From: Flavobacteriaceae bacterium
GTDB taxonomy: Bacteria > Bacteroidota > Bacteroidia > Flavobacteriales > Flavobacteriaceae
Direction: 5' to 3'
DNA: 15,172 nt
Assembly (NCBI GenBank): GCA_029253805.1
Contig: JAQWYU010000116.1
Coordinates: 1-15,172 of the forward strand
Both the position numbers and the translations under genes were made by a program. This document shows positions 6,882-14,947 of the stretch, piece after piece. Every line of letters begins with the position of its first letter. The first letter of the stretch is position 1. A model generated the notes under the pieces. It had not been told where the DNA came from. It worked only from the letters and a program-made list of their open reading frames with translations, and ran no database searches.

Positions 6882-7961
6882 CTACTTTGTCTTAATTATT
6901 TGAAGAATTCCGTTTACAAACGCCTCTTCGGAGTAAAGCTTACGAGCCTGTGTTAAATTAAAGCGACAAGTTTCTTTAACCCAACTCATGTTGTTTGTAA
7001 GATAATTTAGCTCATTAACGAGGCTTTGAACATTCCCTTTTTCTACAAACGAACCGTTTTTTTTATTACAAACATCAGGAATTCCAGCATGCTTTGTCGT
7101 TACTATCAAATTACCAAATCCCATAGCCTCTAAAATAGATATCGGTTGGCCTTCCATAGAATAATAAGTGGGTAAACAAAAAATGTTTCCCCAACTTAAT
7201 AGATCGGCTTTTGAATTTCCCTGAACAACCCCAATAAATTCAAGGTTTTTAATTTTATGCATTCTTTGCTTAAGACTTTCATGATTATTCGGAATATGTC
7301 CAGCAATCTTGGCTTCAAACTTCGTGCCTTTTGAATTTAAATATTCTAAAGAGTCTAAAAATTGGTAAATTCCTTTCTCTGGAATTAAGTTACTTAAAAA
7401 AATAACCTTAAGACTGTCAAACCTTTTGCGCTTAAAAACCTCTTTTTCTGGAAGAATTAATGATTGTTGAATGAAATTGTGTTGAATGAAGATATTTTCT
7501 GAGTCTAAAAACTCATCTAAAAGGGGTCTTAGAGAATCTGAAAGAACAATGCCTTTGGAATATAATTGTAAAATAAATTTAGAAATTATTTTCTTTAAAT
7601 AACTCATGTTTTCATAGGAGGACTTTAAATAACCCCCTTTAACATGTACTATGCTTTTCCTGTTTAAAATTTTGGCTAATAAAACAAACGGGGCATATTT
7701 GAGTATTCCAAGAAATGTTTGGCCTGTAGTGCAGTAAATAACATCAGATGTTAAAACTTTATATAATTGTAAGTAATGTTTTATAAATGAAAGCTTTTTA
7801 AAATTCCACTCTCCTTGTATAGAATTGATTGCCTTGGAAGATGAAGTGTTTATGGTTTTCACCTTCACGCCCTTCCGTATTAAGCCATTCGTCAAAACCA
7901 TGTTAGAAAGGCTAACGCCAAATATAGGCTCCGGGAAAGGGCCAATTACAAGTACCTGCAT
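6882..7961 (-). CDS. GT4-family glycosyltransferase
   Basis: A 359-residue retaining GT-B glycosyltransferase. The N-terminal Rossmann half begins QVLVIGPFPEPIFGVS (2-17), with the flexible glycine-containing loop that binds acceptor or donor. The C-terminal half has VIFLSNLIPEKGI (186-198, with K196 as a phosphate-binding lysine), AKIAGHIP (217-224), FIGVVQGNSKADLL (242-255) and the family E-x7-E motif E270-E278 in SMEGQPISILEAMGFG, followed by HAGIPDV (291-297). These are the GT4 donor-site signatures. The donor sugar is unknown. The start is ATG at 7961, and gaps of 83 bp upstream and 99 bp downstream isolate the gene somewhat from its neighbours. No promoter motif was found in the 83-bp gap. 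Confidence 0.9.
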   Translation of the reverse strand: MQVLVIGPFPEPIFGVSLSNMVLTNGLIRKGVKVKTINTSSSKAINSIQGEWNFKKLSFIKHYLQLYKVLTSDVIYCTTGQTFLGILKYAPFVLLAKILNRKSIVHVKGGYLKSSYENMSYLKKIISKFILQLYSKGIVLSDSLRPLLDEFLDSENIFIQHNFIQQSLILPEKEVFKRKRFDSLKVIFLSNLIPEKGIYQFLDSLEYLNSKGTKFEAKIAGHIPNNHESLKQRMHKIKNLEFIGVVQGNSKADLLSWGNIFCLPTYYSMEGQPISILEAMGFGNLIVTTKHAGIPDVCNKKNGSFVEKGNVQSLVNELNYLTNNMSWVKETCRFNLTQARKLYSEEAFVNGILQIIKTK

Positions 7962-8044
7962 AAAATGAATTTAGCTAATATAAAAATACAAAAAGAAACT
8001 TCAGATTAAATCCTTTTTTATATAATTATTGTTAAAGCTTAGAG

Positions 8045-9328
8045 CTAAATAAATCTGGTTTTTAAACCGAGTCTTTTATAAGCAACTACTGAGGCTATGG
8101 CTTGGAATAAGACAGTTCCAACAGCAAACCCGATAGCCATTCCAATCGGGCCAAATTTATATGAAAGAACACTGCCCAATATCAGCGAAAATAAAGTAAT
8201 AACAAAATACGGTTTTATGTAATACTTAGCCAGTCCACACATTTCTACAACATTGTCCGCCTGGCCAAATATTGCAGAGAAAAAATAACCAAGTGCTATA
8301 ATAATAAGTAGTGAATATGAGGCTATAAATTCAGGCCCAAAAATACCAAGTATGAGCTTGCCAAAAGCGATAATGATGACCAAAATAACGAAACTAAAAA
8401 AAAATCCTACTCTTGTTGATTTTTTAATGTGTCTTTTCAACGTTAGTATATCTCTGTTATGACGTGCAAAAACGGGAGCGTAGCTAGCCTTTAAAGCTTC
8501 TATAAACACCATCATGAGCATCGCTATTTTTAAAGAGATATCATATTCTGCAACCATTTCCGGAGTGCATATAATAGACAAGAAAAACCTATCGCCCCAT
8601 AGAAAAAGAACTGTAATGTATGACTTTAACATTAAAGCCTTATTTTTTATCTTAAATGAGGACGGGATAGATTTGCTGGCTTTTTTGTTTAAAAAAAAAG
8701 TTTTATTTACCCAAATGTATGAAAAAAATAAAAGTAAAATAATCGAAAAGAAATGAGCGACAGAAACTAATATTGGAGATTTTAATAAAAGTACGTAATA
8801 AAAAAAAAGGAAAAAAACCAAGCTAAAAACCACCCTGCCCGCAATGTTTAAAAAAGCGAACTGACTAATTTTAGAAATCGATCTTAACTTTGCTGAATTT
8901 AAGTGAACGAAAACACATAAAGGAACTGAAATTATAAAAGGAATTATTGCGACAGAAGCTTCACCTGCAAGATTATAAGAGTAAACGAGTGTTGAAACAA
9001 GAACAGCTGTAGCTACAGAACATAAAACCACCCTTCTTTCTAGTTTTTTGATCCAAAATGGAACTCCAAGATCTTTAAATCTGTGAAATATCTTAACATA
9101 ATGCACATCAACTCCAGCTTTTAAAAACGTACTTAGTATCATAAATATAGATAGCCCATAAACAAAAAACCCATAACTTTCTTTTGAGAAAAGATTAATA
9201 ACCAACAGTGAAAACACATAATTTGATACAATCGAAACACCTCTTAATATTAAGTAAGAAAAAGACTTTCTTTGATTAATATCGTCAGAAAAACTAGTTA
9301 TCAACTTAAAAAAACTATCGAATATCAT
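8045..9328 (-). CDS. wzx: Wzx-type polysaccharide flippase (MOP superfamily)
   Basis: A 427-residue polytopic membrane protein with about twelve hydrophobic segments spread over the whole length. Its N-terminus (RGVSIVSNYVFSLLVINLFS, 29-48, then SYGFFVYGLS, 51-60) is typical of Wzx and related oligosaccharide flippases. It would flip the undecaprenyl-diphosphate-linked repeat unit across the inner membrane. Charged residues are sparse and lie mainly in loops. The start, ATG at 9328, lies 14 bp inside the end of the upstream O-antigen-ligase-family gene, so the two are probably translationally coupled. Only one flippase is present. Sequence divergence in this family is too great to predict the substrate. 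Confidence 0.85.
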   Translation of the reverse strand: MIFDSFFKLITSFSDDINQRKSFSYLILRGVSIVSNYVFSLLVINLFSKESYGFFVYGLSIFMILSTFLKAGVDVHYVKIFHRFKDLGVPFWIKKLERRVVLCSVATAVLVSTLVYSYNLAGEASVAIIPFIISVPLCVFVHLNSAKLRSISKISQFAFLNIAGRVVFSLVFFLFFYYVLLLKSPILVSVAHFFSIILLLFFSYIWVNKTFFLNKKASKSIPSSFKIKNKALMLKSYITVLFLWGDRFFLSIICTPEMVAEYDISLKIAMLMMVFIEALKASYAPVFARHNRDILTLKRHIKKSTRVGFFFSFVILVIIIAFGKLILGIFGPEFIASYSLLIIIALGYFFSAIFGQADNVVEMCGLAKYYIKPYFVITLFSLILGSVLSYKFGPIGMAIGFAVGTVLFQAIASVVAYKRLGLKTRFI

Positions 9329-10550
9329 TAATTACTGATTTAGAACTGTTGGTTGTGTCTATAAAAACAAAGAAGTTGATGAAAAAAGTAAAAAGTAAAA
9401 TTCCGTCTTGTCTCTCCAAAATATTTTCTATTAATGCCATTGACAAGAACAGAAACAATATTAAGATGTGAATGAGATTTCTGTGCCTGAATGCTAATCT
9501 AAAACTTTGGAAAAACATTACAATTAAAGAAGTTGCTCCAAAAAAACCCGCAGATAACCAGGCACCCAAAAACTGGTTGTGCGTGTTATAATAAGTACTA
9601 TTATTTTCTAAAAAACAAATAGTCAAGACTTCTTTCACATCTCCAATTCCATATCCAAAAAAAGTCGCGCTTTTTATTGCATCAAATGAGCAATTGAAAA
9701 TATTAATTCTAGTGTAGGTTGACCCTGTAGAACTCTCGTTTAAATGTTTTATCGTATTGATTAGCTCAGAAAAACGAAGCCATAATGGATCAATTATATA
9801 AACTAATAATGAGAATATTAGCAATGTAATGAAAAAATAGGGTAAATGTTTAATGTTTACTCTTTTAAAGAAATAAACCGTAAACAATAAACCTGTAATT
9901 AAAATTGCGCTTTTGCGAGCCAATAATAATATTATAACGATTAAAAATATCGCACTCAGTAAGACGAATAGTTTTGTTGATTTCGTTTTGGCTTTTTCAT
10001 GAATTGGTATAGAAAAAATAAGAGAAATTATTACAGAAATTGAGGCGTATAGTGGATGAATTGAGTATTTCCCAAAATCAATATTAATTCTTTCTGGAAA
10101 GTGCAAAAAGTATGTTTCTGTTATATAACCTCGATAATAATTATGAATTATCAAAAATAAAAAAAATAAAACATTAGAAAGAAAGAAAGAGGTGTATATG
10201 TATCTGGAAATAACATTGAGATTAATGGCGAGTCGCGAGTAAACAGAGTAAAACATCACTGGAGCTATTATTAAAGGTGAAATGCTAAGCAGGTTTGTAA
10301 ACGCCTCGGAAAGATTATCTGAATACATTGTGCTTATTGCCATGACGACAAAATAAAGTGAATTTACTATTAGTATTTTTAGTTGCGTGGGGTTATTTAT
10401 TCTCCTGGGCTTTTTTAAATAAAAAACTGAAGTAATTACAAAAAAAATGAAGGGAATATTTCTAAAGTTAAGAGGTAGTAATATAGAAATTGAAAATAAA
10501 AATAGTCCAAAAACCCAAGTGTTTAAAATTATCTTATCTAGAGCATTCAT
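9315..10550 (-). CDS. O-antigen ligase/polymerase family membrane protein (Wzy_C/WaaL-like)
   Basis: A 411-residue protein with about eleven to twelve membrane segments and a long periplasmic loop (about residues 255-335). The loop contains FGYGIGDV (298-305) and ends with THNQFLGAWLSAGFFG (323-338), the His-Asn-Gln-containing signature of O-antigen ligases and related polymerases. LLARKSAIL (209-217) supplies the conserved membrane-proximal Arg. ENILERQDG (375-383), before the last span, is also typical. Members either ligate polymer to lipid A core or another acceptor, or polymerise repeat units. A separate Wzy lies directly upstream (6-bp gap), so a ligase role is the simpler inference, though sequence does not settle it. 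Overlaps the flippase gene by 14 bp. Confidence 0.85.
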   Translation of the reverse strand: MNALDKIILNTWVFGLFLFSISILLPLNFRNIPFIFFVITSVFYLKKPRRINNPTQLKILIVNSLYFVVMAISTMYSDNLSEAFTNLLSISPLIIAPVMFYSVYSRLAINLNVISRYIYTSFFLSNVLFFLFLIIHNYYRGYITETYFLHFPERINIDFGKYSIHPLYASISVIISLIFSIPIHEKAKTKSTKLFVLLSAIFLIVIILLLARKSAILITGLLFTVYFFKRVNIKHLPYFFITLLIFSLLVYIIDPLWLRFSELINTIKHLNESSTGSTYTRINIFNCSFDAIKSATFFGYGIGDVKEVLTICFLENNSTYYNTHNQFLGAWLSAGFFGATSLIVMFFQSFRLAFRHRNLIHILILFLFLSMALIENILERQDGILLFTFFINFFVFIDTTNSSKSVINDIR

Positions 10551-10556
10551 ACTTCA

Positions 10557-11957
10557 TTATTTAATTGTTCTGATTAAGAGTTTTGGCAGTAGAACTATAC
10601 TAACCAATGGGCCTATGAAATATGAAAAACCATTTGTCAAGTCGCCCCTAAGTAAAAACATTAAATGAACAGCAAAATAGAATGCAATAAAATGTTTTAA
10701 GCAGTCATTTGTTTTCAACCAAACTATAAACTTTATTATAAAAAATGCTAAAAGAATAGCTAAGGCTACTATTCCAATTAAACCAAAATTAATAAAGCCT
10801 TCAGAAACAACGGGATTTGAAAGATTTGTAAAGTTTCGTGGGGTTGTCTCAAAAAGATGATTTCCAATTAACTCACCTGTGCTAAGAGGTTTTGTGGTCC
10901 AAAAACTCCTTGGAATAAAAAATAAGCAAACGCTTAAAAGTTGGTAACCCCATGAAAAGCCATATAACTTAACGTATTCGACAGTTGCCATTATGTTAGA
11001 AAATGCATCGTAGTGTAATGATTCGAATGCACCTGAGATGCTGCCAAACCTTAAAAAAGAATCATAAATTAAACTTGGTTCAGCAAAAATCTGTTTTAAA
11101 CTCGCGTCTATGTGTGTAAGGGTAGATGACAGCGGAAAAATAACCACCATGGCTAAAAACATAAAAAGAAAAAACTTAGCATTGCTATTTAGTAGCTTAG
11201 GGAAGAACAAGTAAATCAAGGAGATATATATTGGGCCTAGTGTATTTCTTTTTTCTGTAAATGTGTTTTTAAAGAAAACTAAAAAGACCAAGAAGATAAT
11301 CAAAAAAAGGAAAACAAAAATTGTATTTCTGTTTATCTTATTTCTTATTTGTAAATATCTCAAGGCAATAACAATACCCGCTAGAGGAATGAAGAACAAA
11401 AACTTTTTTTTCAGCAATAACGAAGAAGTAGATTCACCCATAATTACATATACAGAGTTTGATATATCGTTTATAAGATACTCATAATTAAGCAGAGCGA
11501 TAAAAAAGCAAATGACTAACAAAGTTAGAATAACTAAAGGGGTGTTATATTTAAGATTAGGCTCAAATGTTTCTTTCCTTTTGTTGTCAAGCTTATTCTC
11601 TTTAAAAAATAGATAACTCAAAATGAATACCAAGTTGAATATCAATATCAATATATTAGCAACAACAACACTAGAGTCATTGTAAGCAAAATCATTTGGA
11701 AACCTGAAATTTGAATAATCCATTGATGATATCTGAAAAATAGGAGCTAAAAAAAAGAACAAATAATTGAATACAACAAATGATGTTAAAAATGGAGAGA
11801 AAACCTTTTCGATATTAAGATGATAATAAGCAATTACAGAAATAATAAGAAAGTTAACAAAGAATGAGCTCCAGACAATTGGCGTTGTGTCAAAGATTAA
11901 AAAAGCCATTAAACTTATGCATAAATATAAAAAAGTGACTATTGTCTTTAATTTCAT
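10557..11957 (-). CDS. wzy: Oligosaccharide repeat-unit polymerase (Wzy type)
   Basis: A 466-residue inner-membrane protein with about twelve hydrophobic segments. The late loop carries the pattern of the repeat-unit polymerase family: FFIPRSFWTTKPLSTGELIG (346-365), then NPVVSEGFINFG (381-392) and a following membrane span, and finally LLRGDL (435-440). These periplasmic Arg-containing motifs are thought to act on the lipid-linked substrate. The protein would join repeat units at the reducing end in the periplasm. The start is ATG at 11957. It opens the block wzy, ligase-family gene, wzx, after a 190-bp gap that follows the Wzz-like gene. Coding DNA here is especially AT-rich, as usual for wzx/wzy genes. 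Confidence 0.83.
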   Translation of the reverse strand: MKLKTIVTFLYLCISLMAFLIFDTTPIVWSSFFVNFLIISVIAYYHLNIEKVFSPFLTSFVVFNYLFFFLAPIFQISSMDYSNFRFPNDFAYNDSSVVVANILILIFNLVFILSYLFFKENKLDNKRKETFEPNLKYNTPLVILTLLVICFFIALLNYEYLINDISNSVYVIMGESTSSLLLKKKFLFFIPLAGIVIALRYLQIRNKINRNTIFVFLFLIIFLVFLVFFKNTFTEKRNTLGPIYISLIYLFFPKLLNSNAKFFLFMFLAMVVIFPLSSTLTHIDASLKQIFAEPSLIYDSFLRFGSISGAFESLHYDAFSNIMATVEYVKLYGFSWGYQLLSVCLFFIPRSFWTTKPLSTGELIGNHLFETTPRNFTNLSNPVVSEGFINFGLIGIVALAILLAFFIIKFIVWLKTNDCLKHFIAFYFAVHLMFLLRGDLTNGFSYFIGPLVSIVLLPKLLIRTIK

Positions 11958-12012
11958 AATACTAGTATAGCAGAATATTAAATTTATATAATAGTTCTTA
12001 GTATTTAAGTTG

Positions 12013-12045
12013 TTATAAATAATGCCCTAAAGCCCCATATTATAA
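12013..12045. promoter_or_regulatory. Imperfect inverted repeat in the wzz-wzy gap
   Basis: The arms TTATAAATAATG and CATATTATAA can form ten base pairs with two single-A bulges around an 11-base loop CCCTAAAGCCC. It sits in the middle of the 190-bp intergenic stretch (11958-12147), about 55-90 bp before the wzy ATG. The stem is AT-rich and has no following T-run on the minus strand, so it is not a classical terminator. It could be an operator or leader structure. I see no other gene, and no complete promoter, in this gap. Confidence 0.3.
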
Positions 12046-12147
12046 GGAGTTAGACCAAAATGTTACTATCATGTTTAAGTGTCAAGTTGTATATTTAGAT
12101 AGCTTTCTGTGTTGTCATCATAAACTGTCTAGAGACTATCGCCTGTT

Positions 12148-13227
12148 TCAGACCTTAGTTATTTGGGGCTTATATCTTTCAATAAACTTTAAAAACTCTG
12201 ACCCTAGTAATACTGCCGAAGTCAATAAAAACAGAACAAATGAAAGAAATAAGCTATAAGGTAATTTAAGGCCCAGTATCTCATTCTTGTCTGATGTAAC
12301 TCCTGTATCTTGCTTGGATGTAATTATCTCTGTAATAAACTCCTTGTCTAATAATGATCTAGTTGTCTCAACCAGTTCTCTTTGCAGCTCAAGGTCTTTT
12401 AAATAGAGTTCATATTCTCTAGTTTTTTTTGCTGTTGATCCTTCAAGGGTGATTCCAATTTCAGAAGAATTGTTGCTAGTCAATTCCTGCTCCAGGACTC
12501 GTTTATACGTGTTTTTAAGTGAGTCTGATTTAATCAAAGAAGATTCTAAGGCTTCTTTAGTTTTAGTTAGCTCTATAATGTCCTTTTTTTGCTCATTTAT
12601 AAAATATGGGTTTGTGTTAATTGACTTAATAATTTTTGAAAAGACTGGTTTATAATTACGATTAAGCTTAGACTGTATTGTTATTTTTTGATATTTATAC
12701 GTGTTGTCTTCTATGTTTTCTACAAAGTCATTATACTCAATTTTGGGAGTGGCTAAGGTATCTATGTCTAACAAAAAATCATTAAAAACAACAAGGTTGT
12801 TGTTGCCACCAATTAGAGGAGTGATTTCAAAATATGATATTGAGGCTGTTGTTTCGGCGTCAAGTTCTAGCGCTTGACCTAGCGCTACGAGATCTTTCTG
12901 TTTAATTAAGTCATTGTAGTATTTAACGAGGCTATATAGGTCTTGTCCAGAGGGGTAGTTTTGCACTATTACAACAGAAGATTCAAACTCTGGGTCAGAT
13001 GTATTAGTAATAAAAATCCCTATAAGATAGCCTAAAACTAAAGCTGAAAACAATACAATAATATGTTTTTTAATTAAGAAAATTATCCAAACAAGAGCTA
13101 AAAAAGTATTTTTGAAAATACTATTAAAAAAATTAAACAACCGGTCAAAGGCGGCTCCAATTAGCTTAAAAAGTGTGCTTAAATCAACTTCTTCATTTTG
13201 ATTAGGTCTCTCAGAATTTGTACTCAT
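12148..13227 (-). CDS. Wzz-type chain-length determinant protein
   Basis: A 359-residue polysaccharide co-polymerase. It has a cytoplasmic N-terminus with a conserved-looking amphipathic stretch (EVDLSTLFKLIGAAFDRLF, 13-31), a first membrane region (about 41-74), a large periplasmic domain (about 75-320) with long charged helices likely to form a coiled coil (about 212-295), and a second membrane span (322-344) with a short cytoplasmic tail. This two-span layout is the Wzz/chain-length fold. No Walker motifs or Tyr cluster follow, so it is not a Wzc-type kinase. It would set polymer length by acting with Wzy. The start is ATG at 13227, only 6 bp after the upstream stop, indicating co-transcription with the AMP-nucleosidase-like gene. 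It ends in TGA. Confidence 0.8.
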   Translation of the reverse strand: MSTNSERPNQNEEVDLSTLFKLIGAAFDRLFNFFNSIFKNTFLALVWIIFLIKKHIIVLFSALVLGYLIGIFITNTSDPEFESSVVIVQNYPSGQDLYSLVKYYNDLIKQKDLVALGQALELDAETTASISYFEITPLIGGNNNLVVFNDFLLDIDTLATPKIEYNDFVENIEDNTYKYQKITIQSKLNRNYKPVFSKIIKSINTNPYFINEQKKDIIELTKTKEALESSLIKSDSLKNTYKRVLEQELTSNNSSEIGITLEGSTAKKTREYELYLKDLELQRELVETTRSLLDKEFITEIITSKQDTGVTSDKNEILGLKLPYSLFLSFVLFLLTSAVLLGSEFLKFIERYKPQITKV

Positions 13228-13233
13228 AATAAA

Positions 13234-14922
13234 TTAATTTAAAATCTGTTTTAAAATTTGTTGAGTGATTAAATATGTTGGTTTAACTCCGCTGGTCCCA
13301 AGCCCTCCAGAAGCTAAAGTCGCTCCTGTTTCAAGAGGGTTATCACTTGCGTAATAAGCATACCTAACTTTTACTCCTGGGTTAATACTACGACGGATTT
13401 TTGAAGCTGCCTGTATCGCTTTCTGATAATGCACACCTTCCATTTCAAGACCAATAACGTCCCATGTAGAATTATGGAAAAATTTAAGGAGGTCCCTGTT
13501 CTGAAGGGATGTTCCTAAGACAGTTACCATCGCTCCTTCGAAAACCTTTAAGTCTTTTGTTTCAAAGTCCTCAACCCTTAGTTCGTTTTTAAAGGGATAA
13601 TTATCTGCGGTTCCTTCAAATATGTGAGCAGAAGGGATCATAATATCTCCTTTAGACCCCTCTAATATCCCTGCCTTACCCATAACAGAAATGGACTCTA
13701 CATTTAAATGAATTTTATCTGATTTTAAATTAAATGGTTTCAGAAGTTCATCTACTGTTTCATATGCCTGTTCGCCGAAAGCATAATCCATAACAATCAG
13801 AACATCCTCTCTTGTTGATGATTTATTTGAAATTCCTGTATTTAAGAGGTCTATTTTTGATGTATCAAATATTTGAACATCAATATTAGTTCCTGAAGTG
13901 TCCTTTATATAAATCATTCCCTCTTGCAACGCTGTCTGTTTTATTTTATTGCGAAGAGATTCATTTTCTTCTTTGCTAAGCAATTCATAAATCTTGAAAA
14001 CATCTTGCTTAGCGCATAATGATTTTAGTGCTTTTGGAGCGTGTAATGTATTCATTACGCTGTGTAAATTCGCTGATATAACATGAATCGGCCTAGCTAG
14101 TAACTTGTGGTTTTTAAGTGTTTGTTTTATCTTGGTAGCCCAAACTTCTCCGTGTATATGGTGGCCTAAGCGCTCCCTAAGCACAGGGCTGAAGTTGATC
14201 GCCCGTTTCGAGTTGTCTATAATCTCCCCAATTGCGCGCTTGCCTAGCCAGTAGATTAGGTGTAAAAAGTGGTCAGGACGCTTTAATGTTGAAAACTGAT
14301 CATAAACTTCTAAAATCTCTTCAAAAGTGCGCCCAAGAATATTGCCTGCATGAGTAATGGATAACTCACGGTCCTTTTGACTTAACTTTTTCTTTGATAG
14401 TACTGCTGCTTCAAGTTTCATCCAGTCTCTAGTGGTTGACCCTTTATCGTCAACCAAAACTCGTTTCGCAATTTTGTGAGATTCAATAAACATAAATGTT
14501 AAATGAGTTAAAATGTCGTAAATTTCTGAACGCCCTCTTGTGATTTCAATATTCATTTGTTCAAAATCTATTCTGTAACAATCTCGGCGACGTTTAGATG
14601 GTACAATAACTTCAAAATGAGAGTTTCCAAACCCTTCTGCGCTGGTCAGGTTAATTAAAATACACTCCTCGATTCCTATTGGGAGTCGGTCAACCACATA
14701 AATAAGTCCTTCAAGTTCTGTTTTTTCTCCAGCTATAGATCCATAGATTTCTGGCCTCAGCTGTAGTAGTGCTTGTCGCAAGGTCTCTCCTGAAACACCC
14801 ATCGGTTTGTAAAAACCTCTATTAAATAAGTGACGCATTGTTAAGTATAGTCTCTCAATGGCGTTTGAGCTGTCCTGAGCACGAGTCCGAGTTAAGTTTT
14901 TCGTTTGATTTTGTTTTTTCAT
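13234..14922 (-). CDS. Two-domain protein with AMP-nucleosidase-like C-terminus (DUF6909-like)
   Basis: A 562-residue soluble protein. I believe it is the flavobacterial DUF6909 family, but the name is from memory. Residues about 1-365 are a mostly helical, charged region without a motif I can name. Residues about 373-560 read like a nucleoside phosphorylase/AMP nucleosidase fold: DVLIVMDYAFGEQ (373-385) as first strand, ISVMGKAGILEG (411-422), GDIMIPSAHIFEGTADNY (425-442, close to the bacterial AMP nucleosidase segment as I recall it), GLEMEG (491-496, E495 matching the ribose-binding Glu) and YASDNPLETG (524-533, D527 matching the catalytic Asp). The start is ATG at 14922; an in-frame TTG at 14931 would overlap a promoter-like motif and add three residues. 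Lies 25 bp after a GH3-family gene and 6 bp before wzz. Activity is unproven. Confidence 0.75.
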   Translation of the reverse strand: MKKQNQTKNLTRTRAQDSSNAIERLYLTMRHLFNRGFYKPMGVSGETLRQALLQLRPEIYGSIAGEKTELEGLIYVVDRLPIGIEECILINLTSAEGFGNSHFEVIVPSKRRRDCYRIDFEQMNIEITRGRSEIYDILTHLTFMFIESHKIAKRVLVDDKGSTTRDWMKLEAAVLSKKKLSQKDRELSITHAGNILGRTFEEILEVYDQFSTLKRPDHFLHLIYWLGKRAIGEIIDNSKRAINFSPVLRERLGHHIHGEVWATKIKQTLKNHKLLARPIHVISANLHSVMNTLHAPKALKSLCAKQDVFKIYELLSKEENESLRNKIKQTALQEGMIYIKDTSGTNIDVQIFDTSKIDLLNTGISNKSSTREDVLIVMDYAFGEQAYETVDELLKPFNLKSDKIHLNVESISVMGKAGILEGSKGDIMIPSAHIFEGTADNYPFKNELRVEDFETKDLKVFEGAMVTVLGTSLQNRDLLKFFHNSTWDVIGLEMEGVHYQKAIQAASKIRRSINPGVKVRYAYYASDNPLETGATLASGGLGTSGVKPTYLITQQILKQILN

Positions 14923-14928
14923 ATAAAA

Positions 14929-14936
14929 CAAATATA
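14929..14936 (-). promoter_or_regulatory. Candidate -7 element just before the AMP-nucleosidase-like gene
   Basis: The minus strand reads TATATTTG, an exact TAnnTTTG, ending 6 bp before the ATG at 14922 in the 25-bp gap after the GH3-family gene. If used, transcription would begin about at the start codon, giving a leaderless or nearly leaderless mRNA. No TTTG is seen 19-21 bp upstream, which lies in the GH3 coding end, so confidence is limited. Confidence 0.3.
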
Positions 14937-14947
14937 CAGTAATTAGA

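Noticed and set aside
8691..8808. A9 tracts in the flippase gene as slippage sites
   Set aside because: They encode ordinary Phe-rich membrane helices, and tracts of eight to nine bases recur across the AT-rich genes here; nothing distinguishes them.
12080..12085. Minus-strand TTGACA resembling a sigma-70 -35 box in the wzz-wzy gap
   Set aside because: There is no -10 hexamer at 16-18 bp; the nearby TATAAT is too far downstream, and Bacteroidota use a different consensus.
12071..12259. Plus-strand 62-codon frame spanning the wzz-wzy gap
   Set aside because: It overlaps the 3' end of the Wzz-like gene antisense, has no recognisable domain or promoter, and its composition is not protein-like.
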